From: BJHL01 sp040378885
GTDB taxonomy: Bacteria; Planctomycetota; Phycisphaerae; Phycisphaerales; UBA1924
DNA length: 64,000 nt
NCBI GenBank assembly: GCA_046316615.1
Contig: JBKDAN010000038.1
Span: 33,807 to 97,806 of the forward strand
Direction of reading: 5' to 3'
The notes below the pieces were generated by a model. It had not been told where the DNA came from. It was given only the letters and a program-made list of their open reading frames with translations, and made no database searches. This document shows, piece by piece, positions 25,837 to 35,058 of the stretch. The translations under genes and the position numbers were made by a program. Every line of letters starts with the position of its first letter. The first letter of the stretch is position 1.

Positions 25837-28800
25837 TCACTGCACATATAGCTTCTCAGCGTTCACATCCGCATTTCCAGCGGCATTCCGCGTCAGCAAG
25901 GTGCGCGTACCAGAGAAGAAGTTGCCCGGTCCCGTCAGCAGAATGGCCGCACCACCATCATTCTGCGTCGTCGCAGAGAGATTTACGCCGCGCAGACGAC
26001 GATTCTGCGTGATGGCTCCGGCCGAGGTGATCGCGACGTTCCCCGTCGAGATCAGTCCGTCGGTGTCGTCAAGCTGCGTGATCTGCAGAGCGCCGTTGGT
26101 CCGCACCGTGACGTTGCCCGCGTTACCGGCGAGCGAAGTGAACGTGTTGTTGTTCTGGTTCAGCGTGTAGTTACCCGCGCCCAGCAATCGCAGGCTCGCT
26201 GCGCTGATGCCGTTGGAGTTTTGCGAGACATTCCCCAGCGACCGGATCGTGACCATACCCAGCGTGCGAACCTGCCCGAGCTGGAACGAGAGCGTTGAGC
26301 CCCAGTCCACGTTGCCGGCTGCGGTGGTTGATGTGTTGCCGTCAAACACCTGCAGATTGATGACCGATGCGCCGCCGCCGCTGGCTGCGCGGTTGTTGAG
26401 ATCGCCCAGCGAGATACTGCCCTGGCCGCCGCTCGCACGCGTCGTCGCCGTGAGCGTGCCGCCCACCGTGAGCGGTCGCGTCTGCGAGATGCTGCCGAAC
26501 GCGGTCAGCGTGGTGTTGTTGGTCACATTCAGACCGCTGGTTGCGCCAAGCTGACCGATCAGCAGCGAGGAACCAGTCGTCACGAACACCGTGCCCGTGC
26601 TGCCCGCGAGCACGGGGAAGCGGTTATCAATTCGAGTGAAAACGTAGCCACCCGTCCCGAACAGTCGCATGCCGCCAGCAGCGACAATCGGCAGCGGCGA
26701 ACCAAGCTGGTTGACCGACCCTTCCGCTTGCAGAATGAGCTGCTCGTTGGTCAATGCGCCTTGGACGGAGAAGCCGTCCGCATCGCGATAGACAATGCGT
26801 CCCGAACCGATGCCCGTGTTCGTGCGGTTGTTGCTCTGCACGTTGATGTTGGCGAAGTTGTTGCCCGGGTGATTGAACAGGATCTGCGTGAAGCTGTCAC
26901 TGAGCGTGCGGGCAACGAGCAGGTCTCCTGACGCCGGCTGCGACTGCGTGATGCTGCCCGAGTTGATGATGCGAAGGAAGTTGCCCGCGCCAACACTGAT
27001 GCCGTTCGCGCCGTTGATTGACGCGATCTCCAAGTTGATCGTGTTCGTGAGGTTCACGCTGCCATTGACCGTGCCAGCCAGCCGCGAGAACGCGTTGTCG
27101 GCGCGATCGAATGTCCACGTGCCGCTGGAGCCACTCAACATGACACCGCTCGCGACCAGGCCGGCGTTGCCGCCAGTCTGATTGACATTGCCCGTCGCTT
27201 GCAGATAGATGTCCGACCCGGTGGTCATCCGCATGAGGCTGAAGCCATCCGCATCGCGGTATGCGATGGGTGCGAAGCCCACCGCGCCGCCGGCCGTCCG
27301 TGATTCGATTGTCAACCGCGAGAAGTTGTTGTTGGGGTTCTCCAGCGTGATGAACGAGTCGTCGTCACTCACGACGCGAAGCACCAACTGATCACCTCGC
27401 ACTCGCTCGGATTGCGAAATAGAACCGGTCGTCACGACCCGCAGGAAGTTGTTCGTGCCGTCGGTGATGAAGCCCGAGCCGCCGTCGATGCCTGTGCCAA
27501 AGCTGATGTTGCCTGTGTTCTGCAGATTGAGCGAGAACGCTTCACCAGCAATCGTGGGCACCACATTCCGCGCATCGGTCAGCGTCCATTGCCCCGAGCC
27601 CAGCAGCGTGAGCGCACCGCCGACGATGAGACCCGAGTTGGCGTTGGTCTGATTGACCGGCCCGTTGGAGCTCAATCGCATAGATCCGCCGCTGCGCAGA
27701 CGCAGGATCGAGAAGCCGTCAGTGTCGTTGAAGCGAATGTTCTGAGCGCCCAGATTCGCCCCGCTCGCGCCCAGCGACTCAATCGTCAGCAGGTTCACGT
27801 CGTTGCCGGCAAGAGCAAGATTGATCTCCGCCGCGCCGTTGGAGAGCGATCGCACAATGAGATGGTCCGCGATGACAGGCTCAGCCTGCAAGACACTGTT
27901 GCTGGAGATAAGCCGAGCGAAGCCGCTCATGAGGACGCCTGGCTGCCCGAGCACGTTCTCAATATTGATCGTGTTCGTCGAGAAGACGTTGGCATTCAAA
28001 CCGCTCACGGCGAAGTTGTAGAAGTTGTTGGTACTGCTTGTCAGCGTGAGCGAACCATTGGTGCTGGCGTAGGCAAAGCCGACGGCGGTAACGGCGGTGC
28101 CCCCGCCCTGTGTCACATCGCCCGGCGACTGAATGCGCACGCTGCCTGCGGTATCGATGCCGTTGAGCAGCAGTCCGTTGGCTTCCGCGAAGTTGAGGCT
28201 GGCAGGCCCCTGAGAGTTGCCAGAGGCGTTGCGGCTGTTGAACGTCAATTCGCGCACGAGGTTGGTGCTATTGAGCAGCGTGTGCGTAATGGTGCTGTTG
28301 GAACGCGAGGTGAGGCTGAGCGTGTCGGCGACGATGGGGCCGCTTTGCGTCATGACACCCTGCACGGTGACTGCGGCACTCGCGGCGGTGGAGATACCGG
28401 CAATGTCAAGATTGGCGTTATTGGTGAAGGAGAGAGAGCCGATGCCGACTGTCGCGCTCTGTCCGACGCGCGAGCGGAGGTCCACGACGCCGACTTCGTT
28501 GCTGATATTGGTGAGCGCGACGCCGCCGCTGCGGGCGGTGGCAGTGAGCGACGGCGCGACGATGCCGTGGTTCTGCAGGATCGTGCCGAAATCGAGCGTC
28601 ATACTGCCCGTGGAGCGAAGCACATTGACGCCGGCGATCTGATCGATGGTGACAGCGCCCGTGCCGCGGATATCCGCGGTGTCGAGCATGTTGCCCGCGA
28701 GTTTGGCGATCGAGTTTCCGGTACGCGTCAGCGTGACCGGTCCGCTGGTGGTAATGAGCAATTCATCCACGCTGAGATCAGCCGACTGTGTGATTGCGAC

Positions 28801-30459
28801 GCCTCCATCAAGCACAAGCCGGGATGCGGTCACGGCGCCAACATCGATGCCGCCGGGCGTGAAAGAGCCCACGGACGGATTGACCTGCAGCCGGACAGCC
28901 CCCGCGCCGGCGTTGATGCCGCCCGAAGCGCCGAAGAGAATGCCGCCAAAGCCTGGATCGCGTTCAGTGCTGAAGCCACCGGGGCCGAAGTTGGCGATGG
29001 CCGTGACGTCGCCACCATCAGTGGTGATGGGCTGATTGATCGTGATGGATCGCAGCGCGTTGAGCGTGAGCGAACCGCCCGTGCCACTGGGGTTGTTGAC
29101 AGAGATGGCTTCGTTGATGGTGATGTCGTTGTTGGCCTGCAGCACCACGCCGGTACCCGTGTTGAGTATGTCAGTCACGGCGCTTGCGTCGTAAGTGAAT
29201 GTGAAAGCGACATCCGTATTGAAACCTGTGGACGTCAGCGCGGTATTCCCACCATCCGCGATGATGATGTTCTTGGGGTCCAGCAGCAGTGTGCCATTCT
29301 CGCCCCTGCTCGCGCTGGCGTTCACAAATCCCTTGAAATCAAGCGTGTTTTTCCCGCTGACTTCCACCCACGCGCCGTCGCCGCCGTTGTCACCGCCCTT
29401 GGCGAGTATGACGCCCGCAAAACTTGTGTGGCTGTCAGCCCACACGACCGCCGTGCCTGCACTGCCCGTGTTCACACCGCTCGTGTTGATCGTCGCGTCA
29501 CTGGTCACCACGCTGGTCATCGCTCGGCGTTCTTCACCGCCGCCTTGCCAGTTGCCGCCAATCAGCACCTCACCGCCGCGGGTCGCGCCGCGCGCATCGA
29601 TGTCGGCGGCAACGTACACGTTCTCACCGAGCACACGCACATCACCGCCTGCGGCGTGCATGCTGCTCGTGTCAATCGTGCCATCCACCTTCATCGTGCC
29701 CGTGCTCTCAAGGTGCACGTTGCGGGCTACCACACTGCCCGTGCTGCTCACGCTGCTCACCTGCGTGCTGGCTTCACCCGCAAACAAGCGATTACCCAGC
29801 ATGTCGCCGCCGCCCAATGAAAGCCGGCGTGCCGCCGGCGCACTTGCCTGGGCCTCACCCACGCTCACGTACATGCGGCCTTCACCCTCGCGCACCAACA
29901 CCTGACCGCCCGCAACCATGACCGTGCTCGCATCAACACTGCTGATGGTGCCCGTGTTCGTCACGGTCTGCCCCGCCAGCATCACGCCGTCTTTCGCTGA
30001 GATGCTGCCCGCATTGCTCACATTTCCAGTGAGCGTGAAGCGATCCACGCCACGTACAAAGTCGCGATCACTGATGTTGCCGGCGATCGCATAGAACCGC
30101 CCGGCATCTACAACGCTGCCCGCACCAAAGGCGATGCCGGCGCGATTCACAAAGTACACGCGTCCGTTGGCCTGAATCGCACCGTCGATGCGAGTCGGCG
30201 CGCCGCCCGTAATGCGGTTGAGCACGCGTGCGTTCGCGCCCGGCTGCACAAACCGCACGAGTTCGCCGCTGGCGATGTCAAACGAGCGATAGTTGATGAT
30301 CGCACGATCACTCGCGCGGATCACCGTGTTGGCGCCGTTGCGCTCTATCTGCACGCTGCCCCGCACCACGTCGGCTCCTAGAGGGCCAGACTGGGCCAGA
30401 GCCACACCAGCCGAAAGAGCCAGCAACCCTACCACCGAAAGCGCGCGAGCGTCGTGCAT
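25837..30459 (-). CDS. Large FHA/TPS-domain exoprotein with 157-residue internal repeats
   Basis: A 1540-residue secreted protein. The signal peptide MHDARALSVVGLLALSAGVALA ends near residue 22. Residues about 25-260 form a filamentous-haemagglutinin N-terminal (two-partner-secretion) domain, with IERNGANTVIRASDRAIINYRSF, LNRITGGAPTRIDGAIQANGRVYFVN and RDADGFS-type turns later. The rest is beta-helix-like sequence rich in Asn, Thr, Ser and Gly. Repeats of exactly 157 residues recur in the C-terminal half. Known TpsA proteins cross the outer membrane through a TpsB partner; none is in this window. AAGGAACC precedes the ATG at 30459; the longer frame to 30597 would overlap the UbiA gene. No cysteine-rich or PEP-CTERM tail is seen, so its anchor is unknown. 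Confidence 0.88.
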   Translation of the reverse strand: MHDARALSVVGLLALSAGVALAQSGPLGADVVRGSVQIERNGANTVIRASDRAIINYRSFDIASGELVRFVQPGANARVLNRITGGAPTRIDGAIQANGRVYFVNRAGIAFGAGSVVDAGRFYAIAGNISDRDFVRGVDRFTLTGNVSNAGSISAKDGVMLAGQTVTNTGTISSVDASTVMVAGGQVLVREGEGRMYVSVGEAQASAPAARRLSLGGGDMLGNRLFAGEASTQVSSVSSTGSVVARNVHLESTGTMKVDGTIDTSSMHAAGGDVRVLGENVYVAADIDARGATRGGEVLIGGNWQGGGEERRAMTSVVTSDATINTSGVNTGSAGTAVVWADSHTSFAGVILAKGGDNGGDGAWVEVSGKNTLDFKGFVNASASRGENGTLLLDPKNIIIADGGNTALTSTGFNTDVAFTFTYDASAVTDILNTGTGVVLQANNDITINEAISVNNPSGTGGSLTLNALRSITINQPITTDGGDVTAIANFGPGGFSTERDPGFGGILFGASGGINAGAGAVRLQVNPSVGSFTPGGIDVGAVTASRLVLDGGVAITQSADLSVDELLITTSGPVTLTRTGNSIAKLAGNMLDTADIRGTGAVTIDQIAGVNVLRSTGSMTLDFGTILQNHGIVAPSLTATARSGGVALTNISNEVGVVDLRSRVGQSATVGIGSLSFTNNANLDIAGISTAASAAVTVQGVMTQSGPIVADTLSLTSRSNSTITHTLLNSTNLVRELTFNSRNASGNSQGPASLNFAEANGLLLNGIDTAGSVRIQSPGDVTQGGGTAVTAVGFAYASTNGSLTLTSSTNNFYNFAVSGLNANVFSTNTINIENVLGQPGVLMSGFARLISSNSVLQAEPVIADHLIVRSLSNGAAEINLALAGNDVNLLTIESLGASGANLGAQNIRFNDTDGFSILRLRSGGSMRLSSNGPVNQTNANSGLIVGGALTLLGSGQWTLTDARNVVPTIAGEAFSLNLQNTGNISFGTGIDGGSGFITDGTNNFLRVVTTGSISQSERVRGDQLVLRVVSDDDSFITLENPNNNFSRLTIESRTAGGAVGFAPIAYRDADGFSLMRMTTGSDIYLQATGNVNQTGGNAGLVASGVMLSGSSGTWTFDRADNAFSRLAGTVNGSVNLTNTINLEIASINGANGISVGAGNFLRIINSGSITQSQPASGDLLVARTLSDSFTQILFNHPGNNFANINVQSNNRTNTGIGSGRIVYRDADGFSVQGALTNEQLILQAEGSVNQLGSPLPIVAAGGMRLFGTGGYVFTRIDNRFPVLAGSTGTVFVTTGSSLLIGQLGATSGLNVTNNTTLTAFGSISQTRPLTVGGTLTATTRASGGQGSISLGDLNNRAASGGGASVINLQVFDGNTSTTAAGNVDWGSTLSFQLGQVRTLGMVTIRSLGNVSQNSNGISAASLRLLGAGNYTLNQNNNTFTSLAGNAGNVTVRTNGALQITQLDDTDGLISTGNVAITSAGAITQNRRLRGVNLSATTQNDGGAAILLTGPGNFFSGTRTLLTRNAAGNADVNAEKLYVQ
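26299..28173 (-). repeat. Tandem 471-bp (157-residue) coding repeats
   Basis: A DADGFS-type landmark codon block lies at 26770, 27241 and 27712, spacing 471 bases twice exactly; a degenerate copy lies at 28171 (459 bases). Shared landmarks per unit are a VNQ motif after the DGFS block, a WT(L/F) strand, a 'GSI(S/T)QS' motif and an 'NN(F/L)' turn. At least one more degenerate unit follows toward the C-terminus. The copies are clearly diverged at protein level while keeping exact length. Confidence 0.88.
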
Positions 30460-30593
30460 AGCAGGTTCCTTGTCATGACTGCGCAGCGACACCGCAAGAG
30501 CACGGCAGACCGCGCAGCCTGTCTGGGTATCGGTCCCTGTGTCACACGGAGCCCAGTTTTCCACGTGGTGCGCGTCGCGCAACTGCTGCCGAG

Positions 30594-31538
30594 TCACACG
30601 CCCAGACGGGCCTGCATCACCAGCACCGCCATCGACATCGCAAAGAACGCCGTCCCGGCGATCGCCAAGGGGCCGTCCTTCACGAACATCTCCGTTGGGT
30701 CGTCGTAATCGCCACGATCAATCAGCACCATGCTGCGCAGCATCGCATACAGCGCAGGCAGCGTGGTGAGCCACAGCCAGTTGAACCCCGCCGGCACGCC
30801 AAAGGCCGCGAAGTTGAACACGTGTTCGCGTGACTGGATGTATCCCGCGTAGGTCAGCAGGGCGGCAACAGCCGTCACGACCACCGCCATGCGCAGCAGG
30901 TTGTCGGTGTACTTGCCTTGCACAGCGCGTGCGCTGCTGGCTTCATACCCCTCAGCTTCCGCCGTGCGCCGCTCGCCCAGCCGCTTGCCAAAGGCCAGGA
31001 ACATCGCCAAAAACAGCGTGCAGTTCAGCAGCCACGTGCTCGGACTGATACCCACCGCAAAGCAGCCACCCAGCACACGAAGCACAAATCCCAGCGACAG
31101 ACTGATGACATCCGCGATGACCCGGTTCTTGAGTCCCGCGCTGTACGCCGTCGTGTTGATGACATACAGAATGACCACCAGCACCGTGATGGGCCGCACG
31201 GCCGGGTCCAGCAAAATCGACAGCCCTGCCGCACCAAACAGCAGCAGCACAATCATGCCGGCAGCCAGCGTGGGAGACACCGCGCCACTCGCGATGGGCC
31301 GCTTGCGTTTGCGCGGGTGAATGCGATCACGCTCGACATCACGCAGGTCATTAAACACATAACACGCGCTGCTCGCGAGCGCAAAGACGCCGGCAGCGAC
31401 AAACGCCTGCGTCAAGACCACGCGCCAGTCGTGCCCCTGCGATATCAAGTCTTGCAGTCCGTACAGAGGACCAAAGAGCACAAAAACGCTCTTCACCCAC
31501 TGGTGCGGACGAATCAACTTCAGAATCGGTGGCAACAA
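30594..31538 (-). CDS. UbiA-family prenyltransferase, decaprenyl-phosphate phosphoribosyltransferase-like
   Basis: The 314-residue polytopic protein carries the UbiA aspartate motif as YVFNDLRDVERDRIHPRKRKRPIASGAV. The 'NDxxDxxxDxxHPxKxxRPIASG' form is that of the DPPR-synthase branch, which in actinobacteria transfers phosphoribose to decaprenyl phosphate on the way to decaprenyl-arabinose. A second acidic stretch lies near residues 130-145 (AYSAGLKNRVIADV). About nine membrane helices are predicted by eye. Partner epimerase genes (DprE1/DprE2-like) are not in this window, so the sugar donor product is uncertain. It lies just downstream of a methyltransferase on the same strand. Confidence 0.83.
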   Translation of the reverse strand: MLPPILKLIRPHQWVKSVFVLFGPLYGLQDLISQGHDWRVVLTQAFVAAGVFALASSACYVFNDLRDVERDRIHPRKRKRPIASGAVSPTLAAGMIVLLLFGAAGLSILLDPAVRPITVLVVILYVINTTAYSAGLKNRVIADVISLSLGFVLRVLGGCFAVGISPSTWLLNCTLFLAMFLAFGKRLGERRTAEAEGYEASSARAVQGKYTDNLLRMAVVVTAVAALLTYAGYIQSREHVFNFAAFGVPAGFNWLWLTTLPALYAMLRSMVLIDRGDYDDPTEMFVKDGPLAIAGTAFFAMSMAVLVMQARLGV

Positions 31539-31565
31539 CGCGCGATGTTCCCCTGCCGGGCGTGC

Positions 31566-32174
31566 TCACGCTTTCTCAAGCACGCCCAGGTAATGCAACT
31601 TCCGCCCGAACACAATGTTCACGACCGGCGGATACACATCCATCGACCGAAACTCCCCCGCTACCTTGAGTCCGAATCGCTTGGGGAACTCGTCCCACTG
31701 CTTGGGCGTGTTGTAGCGATACAAGCACGGAATGCCATACGGCGCGTTGGCGGCCCAATCCATGAAGCTAATCCGCTGCTGCGCCAGCAACCCTGCCACC
31801 TGATGGTCCTTCACGATCACGGCACGCTTTGCCACGCGGGCACACTCACGCATCAGTCGATCCGGGTCCGGCTCGTGATGGAGAACGTCTGCCACAATGA
31901 CCACGTCATAGGTCGCTTCACCGAACGGAATCTTGACACCGTCGTATGCGTGCACCTTGATCGGTTCGCCACCACGCACCGCGCGTTCCAGCCCCTCAGC
32001 CGTGATGCCGGGCTTGGCCTGCATCAGCGCGTGCCCCAGCGTGCCATTGCCGCAGCCCACATCCAGCACCCGGTCGCCATCCTTCAGGAAAGGTACGATG
32101 GTGCTAACGAGCGTGCGCAAACGCTCTTCGTATATAGGCTTATGCATCGATCGCATCAGGCTGCCAAGTGCCAT
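31566..32174 (-). CDS. Class I SAM-dependent methyltransferase
   Basis: A 202-residue soluble methyltransferase. Motif I is DRVLDVGCGNGTLGHAL. The AdoMet-adenine strand is AEGLERAVRGGEPI, and the catalytic-strand motif is YDVVIVADVLHHEPDPDRL, followed by the AVIVKDH strand. The C-terminus (FMDWAANAPYGIPCLYRYN) may form a substrate cap. The HHEPDP segment is typical of small-molecule or lipid methyltransferases of the Methyltransf_11/25 kind. It is upstream of the UbiA-like gene by 27 bases, and their products may act on the same isoprenoid-linked glycan; this link is inference. Confidence 0.85.
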   Translation of the reverse strand: MALGSLMRSMHKPIYEERLRTLVSTIVPFLKDGDRVLDVGCGNGTLGHALMQAKPGITAEGLERAVRGGEPIKVHAYDGVKIPFGEATYDVVIVADVLHHEPDPDRLMRECARVAKRAVIVKDHQVAGLLAQQRISFMDWAANAPYGIPCLYRYNTPKQWDEFPKRFGLKVAGEFRSMDVYPPVVNIVFGRKLHYLGVLEKA

Positions 32175-32310
32175 ACCAATCCTCCATCAGCAGGGGCCGG
32201 CCGCTCGTGGGTGCTTTCCGATTCCCCGCGCACGATAGCCGCCACACCGCACAAATTCCCCGACTGTCGCGGGCGGTGCAAACACACCGATACACCTCTG
32301 TCGCTGCTTC

Positions 32311-33873
32311 ATGCGTTTATTGACTCCGCCAACTACCAGTTCCCCCGTGCGTCGCCCACCAGTCATCCTCCTCACCCTCTTCGCGCTGCTCGCGGCGGTC
32401 ATGATCTTCTCGCAGCGTGTGCCCTCGCGCGTCGCGTACGACCAGAAGCTCTACCACCTGCCCTCTGTCGAGCAGTTCGCCAAGGCCCTGCCCTCGTTTG
32501 ACCCTTGGGACTACCTCTCCGCGACCACACCGGGCTATCACCTGCTGTACGCCATTGCCTCTCGCGCCACAGGCGGCTCGTTGTTGGCCCTGCAACTGCT
32601 TTCAACCATCATCGCGGGCGGCTTCTTCTGGCTGCTCGCAACGCTGGTCACGCAGGCACTCACGCGCAGCGCCACTGTCGCGCCGGGCTCCCCCACCGCT
32701 TCATCGCCTCGCTCGCTCGCTCGCTTGGTCGCTTGCTCACTCGCTCTGTGTCTGCCCCTGCTCACCAGTCCCTACACGCTTTACCCCGCCGTCTTCATCT
32801 TGCCTGACATGCTGGGCTGGCTGTGCGTACTCGCGCTGCTCGCCATCGCGTTGCGCGATCGCATCACGCTTCCCCTGCTCGCACTGGCTTCGGCGGTGCT
32901 GGTCGTGCTCGTCCTCACCAGGCAAATTCACATCTGGGTCGCCGGACCGTTGGTGCTGGCATGCATGCTGCAATCGCCTCTTGGGACTGAAAGCACCCCG
33001 ACCCTTCGCTCGCTTGCTCGCCTGTTCACGCTCACACTCGCCCGCTCGCTTCTCTCCCCCCGCGTACTCGCCTACGCGGCTCTCCTCACTTTGCCCGCTG
33101 TCATCACGCTCGCCCTCTTCATCCGCTACTGGGGCGGCCTTGTTCCACCGCGCTTTCAAGGCTGGTATCCCACGCGCACGCTGCTCGACATGGCCCTCTC
33201 GCCCGCGCCTGCCTTCTTTCTCACCATGACAGGCATCTACGGCTGCTTCTTCGCTGGCTATCTGCTCGAACCCGCTCGCGCACTCTGGCAACGCCACCGA
33301 GCATGGCTGATCTTCGCACTCGTGCTCGGCGCGCTCTTCGCCATCGTTCCCGTCACGACTTACGACTACGAAGCTGGCCGCCGCACGGGCATCTGGAACA
33401 TCGCTGCTCGTCTGCCCGTCATTGCTGGACACACCAGCCCATTGCTGCTCGTCGGCAGCATCTGGGGTGCGCTGGTGTTCGCGGCACTGATCAGCGCACA
33501 ATCACTGCGCACGGGACTCATCTTGCTGTGCACCGCTGCTGCCTACTGCGCCGCCATGAGTGCCAGTCAGGAAACCTGGCAGCGCTACTTTGACCCGATG
33601 GTCCTCATCCTGCTCGCGCTGTTGTGTGCCGGTGCGATGATCACGCCAGCCCAACACGCCCCGCGCCTCGAACGAACCGCGCGGATCGCCGGACCCGCTG
33701 TGCTCGCATTGCTGCTTCTGGTCCAGTCCACGCTCCCCTTCACGCGGGCCGATGTCACCACCATGCAGGCCCCGCCCCCGCCCGCCAAGAGCGAAAACCA
33801 CCAAGGCGCCGAACCGCCCGTGCTGTTTGCGCCGCCCATCAAGCCTGCCAATCGCGTTTTCTGGCCGCTTTGA
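32311..33873 (+). CDS. Multi-pass membrane protein resembling ALG10/GT59-like glucosyltransferases
   Basis: The 520-residue protein has an N-terminal helix and about 11 further hydrophobic segments. Immediately after the first helix it reads YDQKLYHLPSVEQFAKALPSF, then DPWDYLSATTPGYHLLYAIAS. Eukaryotic ALG10 enzymes have a comparable 'Y.DE.FH.PQ...Y..G.F..WDP.ITTPPGLY' in the same place, where the acidic residue is thought to be catalytic. I read this as a GT-C family member; the exact family is not certain. The C-terminal 50 residues are Pro/Ala-rich and soluble. It is divergent from the methyltransferase/UbiA pair and precedes gmd by 90 bases. Confidence 0.68.
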   Translation: MRLLTPPTTSSPVRRPPVILLTLFALLAAVMIFSQRVPSRVAYDQKLYHLPSVEQFAKALPSFDPWDYLSATTPGYHLLYAIASRATGGSLLALQLLSTIIAGGFFWLLATLVTQALTRSATVAPGSPTASSPRSLARLVACSLALCLPLLTSPYTLYPAVFILPDMLGWLCVLALLAIALRDRITLPLLALASAVLVVLVLTRQIHIWVAGPLVLACMLQSPLGTESTPTLRSLARLFTLTLARSLLSPRVLAYAALLTLPAVITLALFIRYWGGLVPPRFQGWYPTRTLLDMALSPAPAFFLTMTGIYGCFFAGYLLEPARALWQRHRAWLIFALVLGALFAIVPVTTYDYEAGRRTGIWNIAARLPVIAGHTSPLLLVGSIWGALVFAALISAQSLRTGLILLCTAAAYCAAMSASQETWQRYFDPMVLILLALLCAGAMITPAQHAPRLERTARIAGPAVLALLLLVQSTLPFTRADVTTMQAPPPPAKSENHQGAEPPVLFAPPIKPANRVFWPL

Positions 33874-33963
33874 TGCCCCTTCGAAGTCACGCCGTGGGCG
33901 TTATCAGCCGATAGTTGCCCTATCGTCAGTTACGCTGGCCCACAGCCGGCCTTTGGAGTTCCC

Positions 33964-35040
33964 ATGACCACCACGCGTCGCGCGCTCATCACCGGCATCA
34001 CGGGTCAGGACGGCAGCTACCTCGCCGAGTTCCTCATCGCCAAAGGCTACGAAGTGCACGGCATCATCCGTCGCAGCAGTTCCTTCAATACGGGCCGCAT
34101 CGAAGGCATCTACCAGGATCCGCACGTGCAGCACAACCGCCTCAAGCTGCACTATGGCGATCTGTGCGACAGCAGCAGCCTGACCGAAGTGCTCCGCCGT
34201 TGCCGCCCGCATGAGGTGTACAACCTTGGCGCCCAAAGCCACGTGCGCGTCAGCTTCGACATGCCCATCTACACCACCGACACCGTCGCGCAGGGCGCCA
34301 TCCGCATGCTCGACGCCTGCCGCGAACTGCAGCAGGAAAGCGGCATGCAAATCCGCTTCTACCAGGCCAGCAGCAGCGAGCAATACGGCAAAGTGCTCGA
34401 AACGCCCCAGAAGGAAACAACGCCCTTCTACCCGCGCTCGCCCTACGCCTGCGCCAAGGTCTTCGCTCACTACGCCACCGTCAACTACCGTGAAAGCTAC
34501 GGCATGCACGCAAGCTGCGGCATTCTGTTCAACCACGAATCACCTCGCCGTGGCGAAACGTTCGTCACCCGCAAAATCACCCGCGCCGTTGGCCGCATCA
34601 AGCTGGGCCTGCAGGACAAGCTCTTCCTGGGCAACCTCGACGCGATGCGCGACTGGGGCTACGCGGGCGACTACGTCAAGGCCATGTGGATGATGATGCA
34701 GCAGGACAAGCCCGATGACTACGTCATCTCCACGGGCCAGACGCACAGCGTGCGCCACTTCTGCGAACTCGCCTTCGGCCACGCGGGCATGGACTACAAG
34801 GACTTCGTCGCCTTCGACCCGCGCTACCTGCGTCCGTCTGAAGTTGATCTGCTGCTGGGTGACTACACCAAGGCCAAGACCAAGCTCGGCTGGGCTCCCA
34901 CTGTGAACCTCGAAGACCTCGCCAAGATGATGGTCGACCACGACATGGAACTGGCATCACGCGAGAAGACCCTGCGCGACGCGGGCCACAAGTTCCCCGC
35001 ACGTACAGGCCAGCACGAACACCCGCAGCTGCGAGTGTGA
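33964..35040 (+). CDS. gmd: GDP-mannose 4,6-dehydratase
   Basis: A 358-residue short-chain-dehydrogenase-type enzyme that converts GDP-mannose to GDP-4-keto-6-deoxymannose, the precursor of GDP-fucose, GDP-rhamnose and perosamine. The NADP fold starts ALITGITGQDGSYLAE. RRSSSFNTGRIEGIY is the family-specific loop, SSSEQYGK and YPRSPYACAKVFAHY hold the SDR catalytic Ser/Tyr/Lys, and FNHESPRRGETFVTRKI and MRDWGYAGDYVKAMW complete it. No downstream reductase or epimerase (fcl/rmd) is in the window, so the final sugar is unknown. It fits with the adjacent glycan-related genes. Confidence 0.97.
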   Translation: MTTTRRALITGITGQDGSYLAEFLIAKGYEVHGIIRRSSSFNTGRIEGIYQDPHVQHNRLKLHYGDLCDSSSLTEVLRRCRPHEVYNLGAQSHVRVSFDMPIYTTDTVAQGAIRMLDACRELQQESGMQIRFYQASSSEQYGKVLETPQKETTPFYPRSPYACAKVFAHYATVNYRESYGMHASCGILFNHESPRRGETFVTRKITRAVGRIKLGLQDKLFLGNLDAMRDWGYAGDYVKAMWMMMQQDKPDDYVISTGQTHSVRHFCELAFGHAGMDYKDFVAFDPRYLRPSEVDLLLGDYTKAKTKLGWAPTVNLEDLAKMMVDHDMELASREKTLRDAGHKFPARTGQHEHPQLRV

Positions 35041-35058
35041 GGATGACTGCTGCGTCAA

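Noticed and set aside
27412..29820. An 802-codon plus-strand open frame inside the FHA-type gene
   Set aside because: Antisense to a clear TPS-type repeat protein with signal peptide; repeats on the minus strand explain the open frame.
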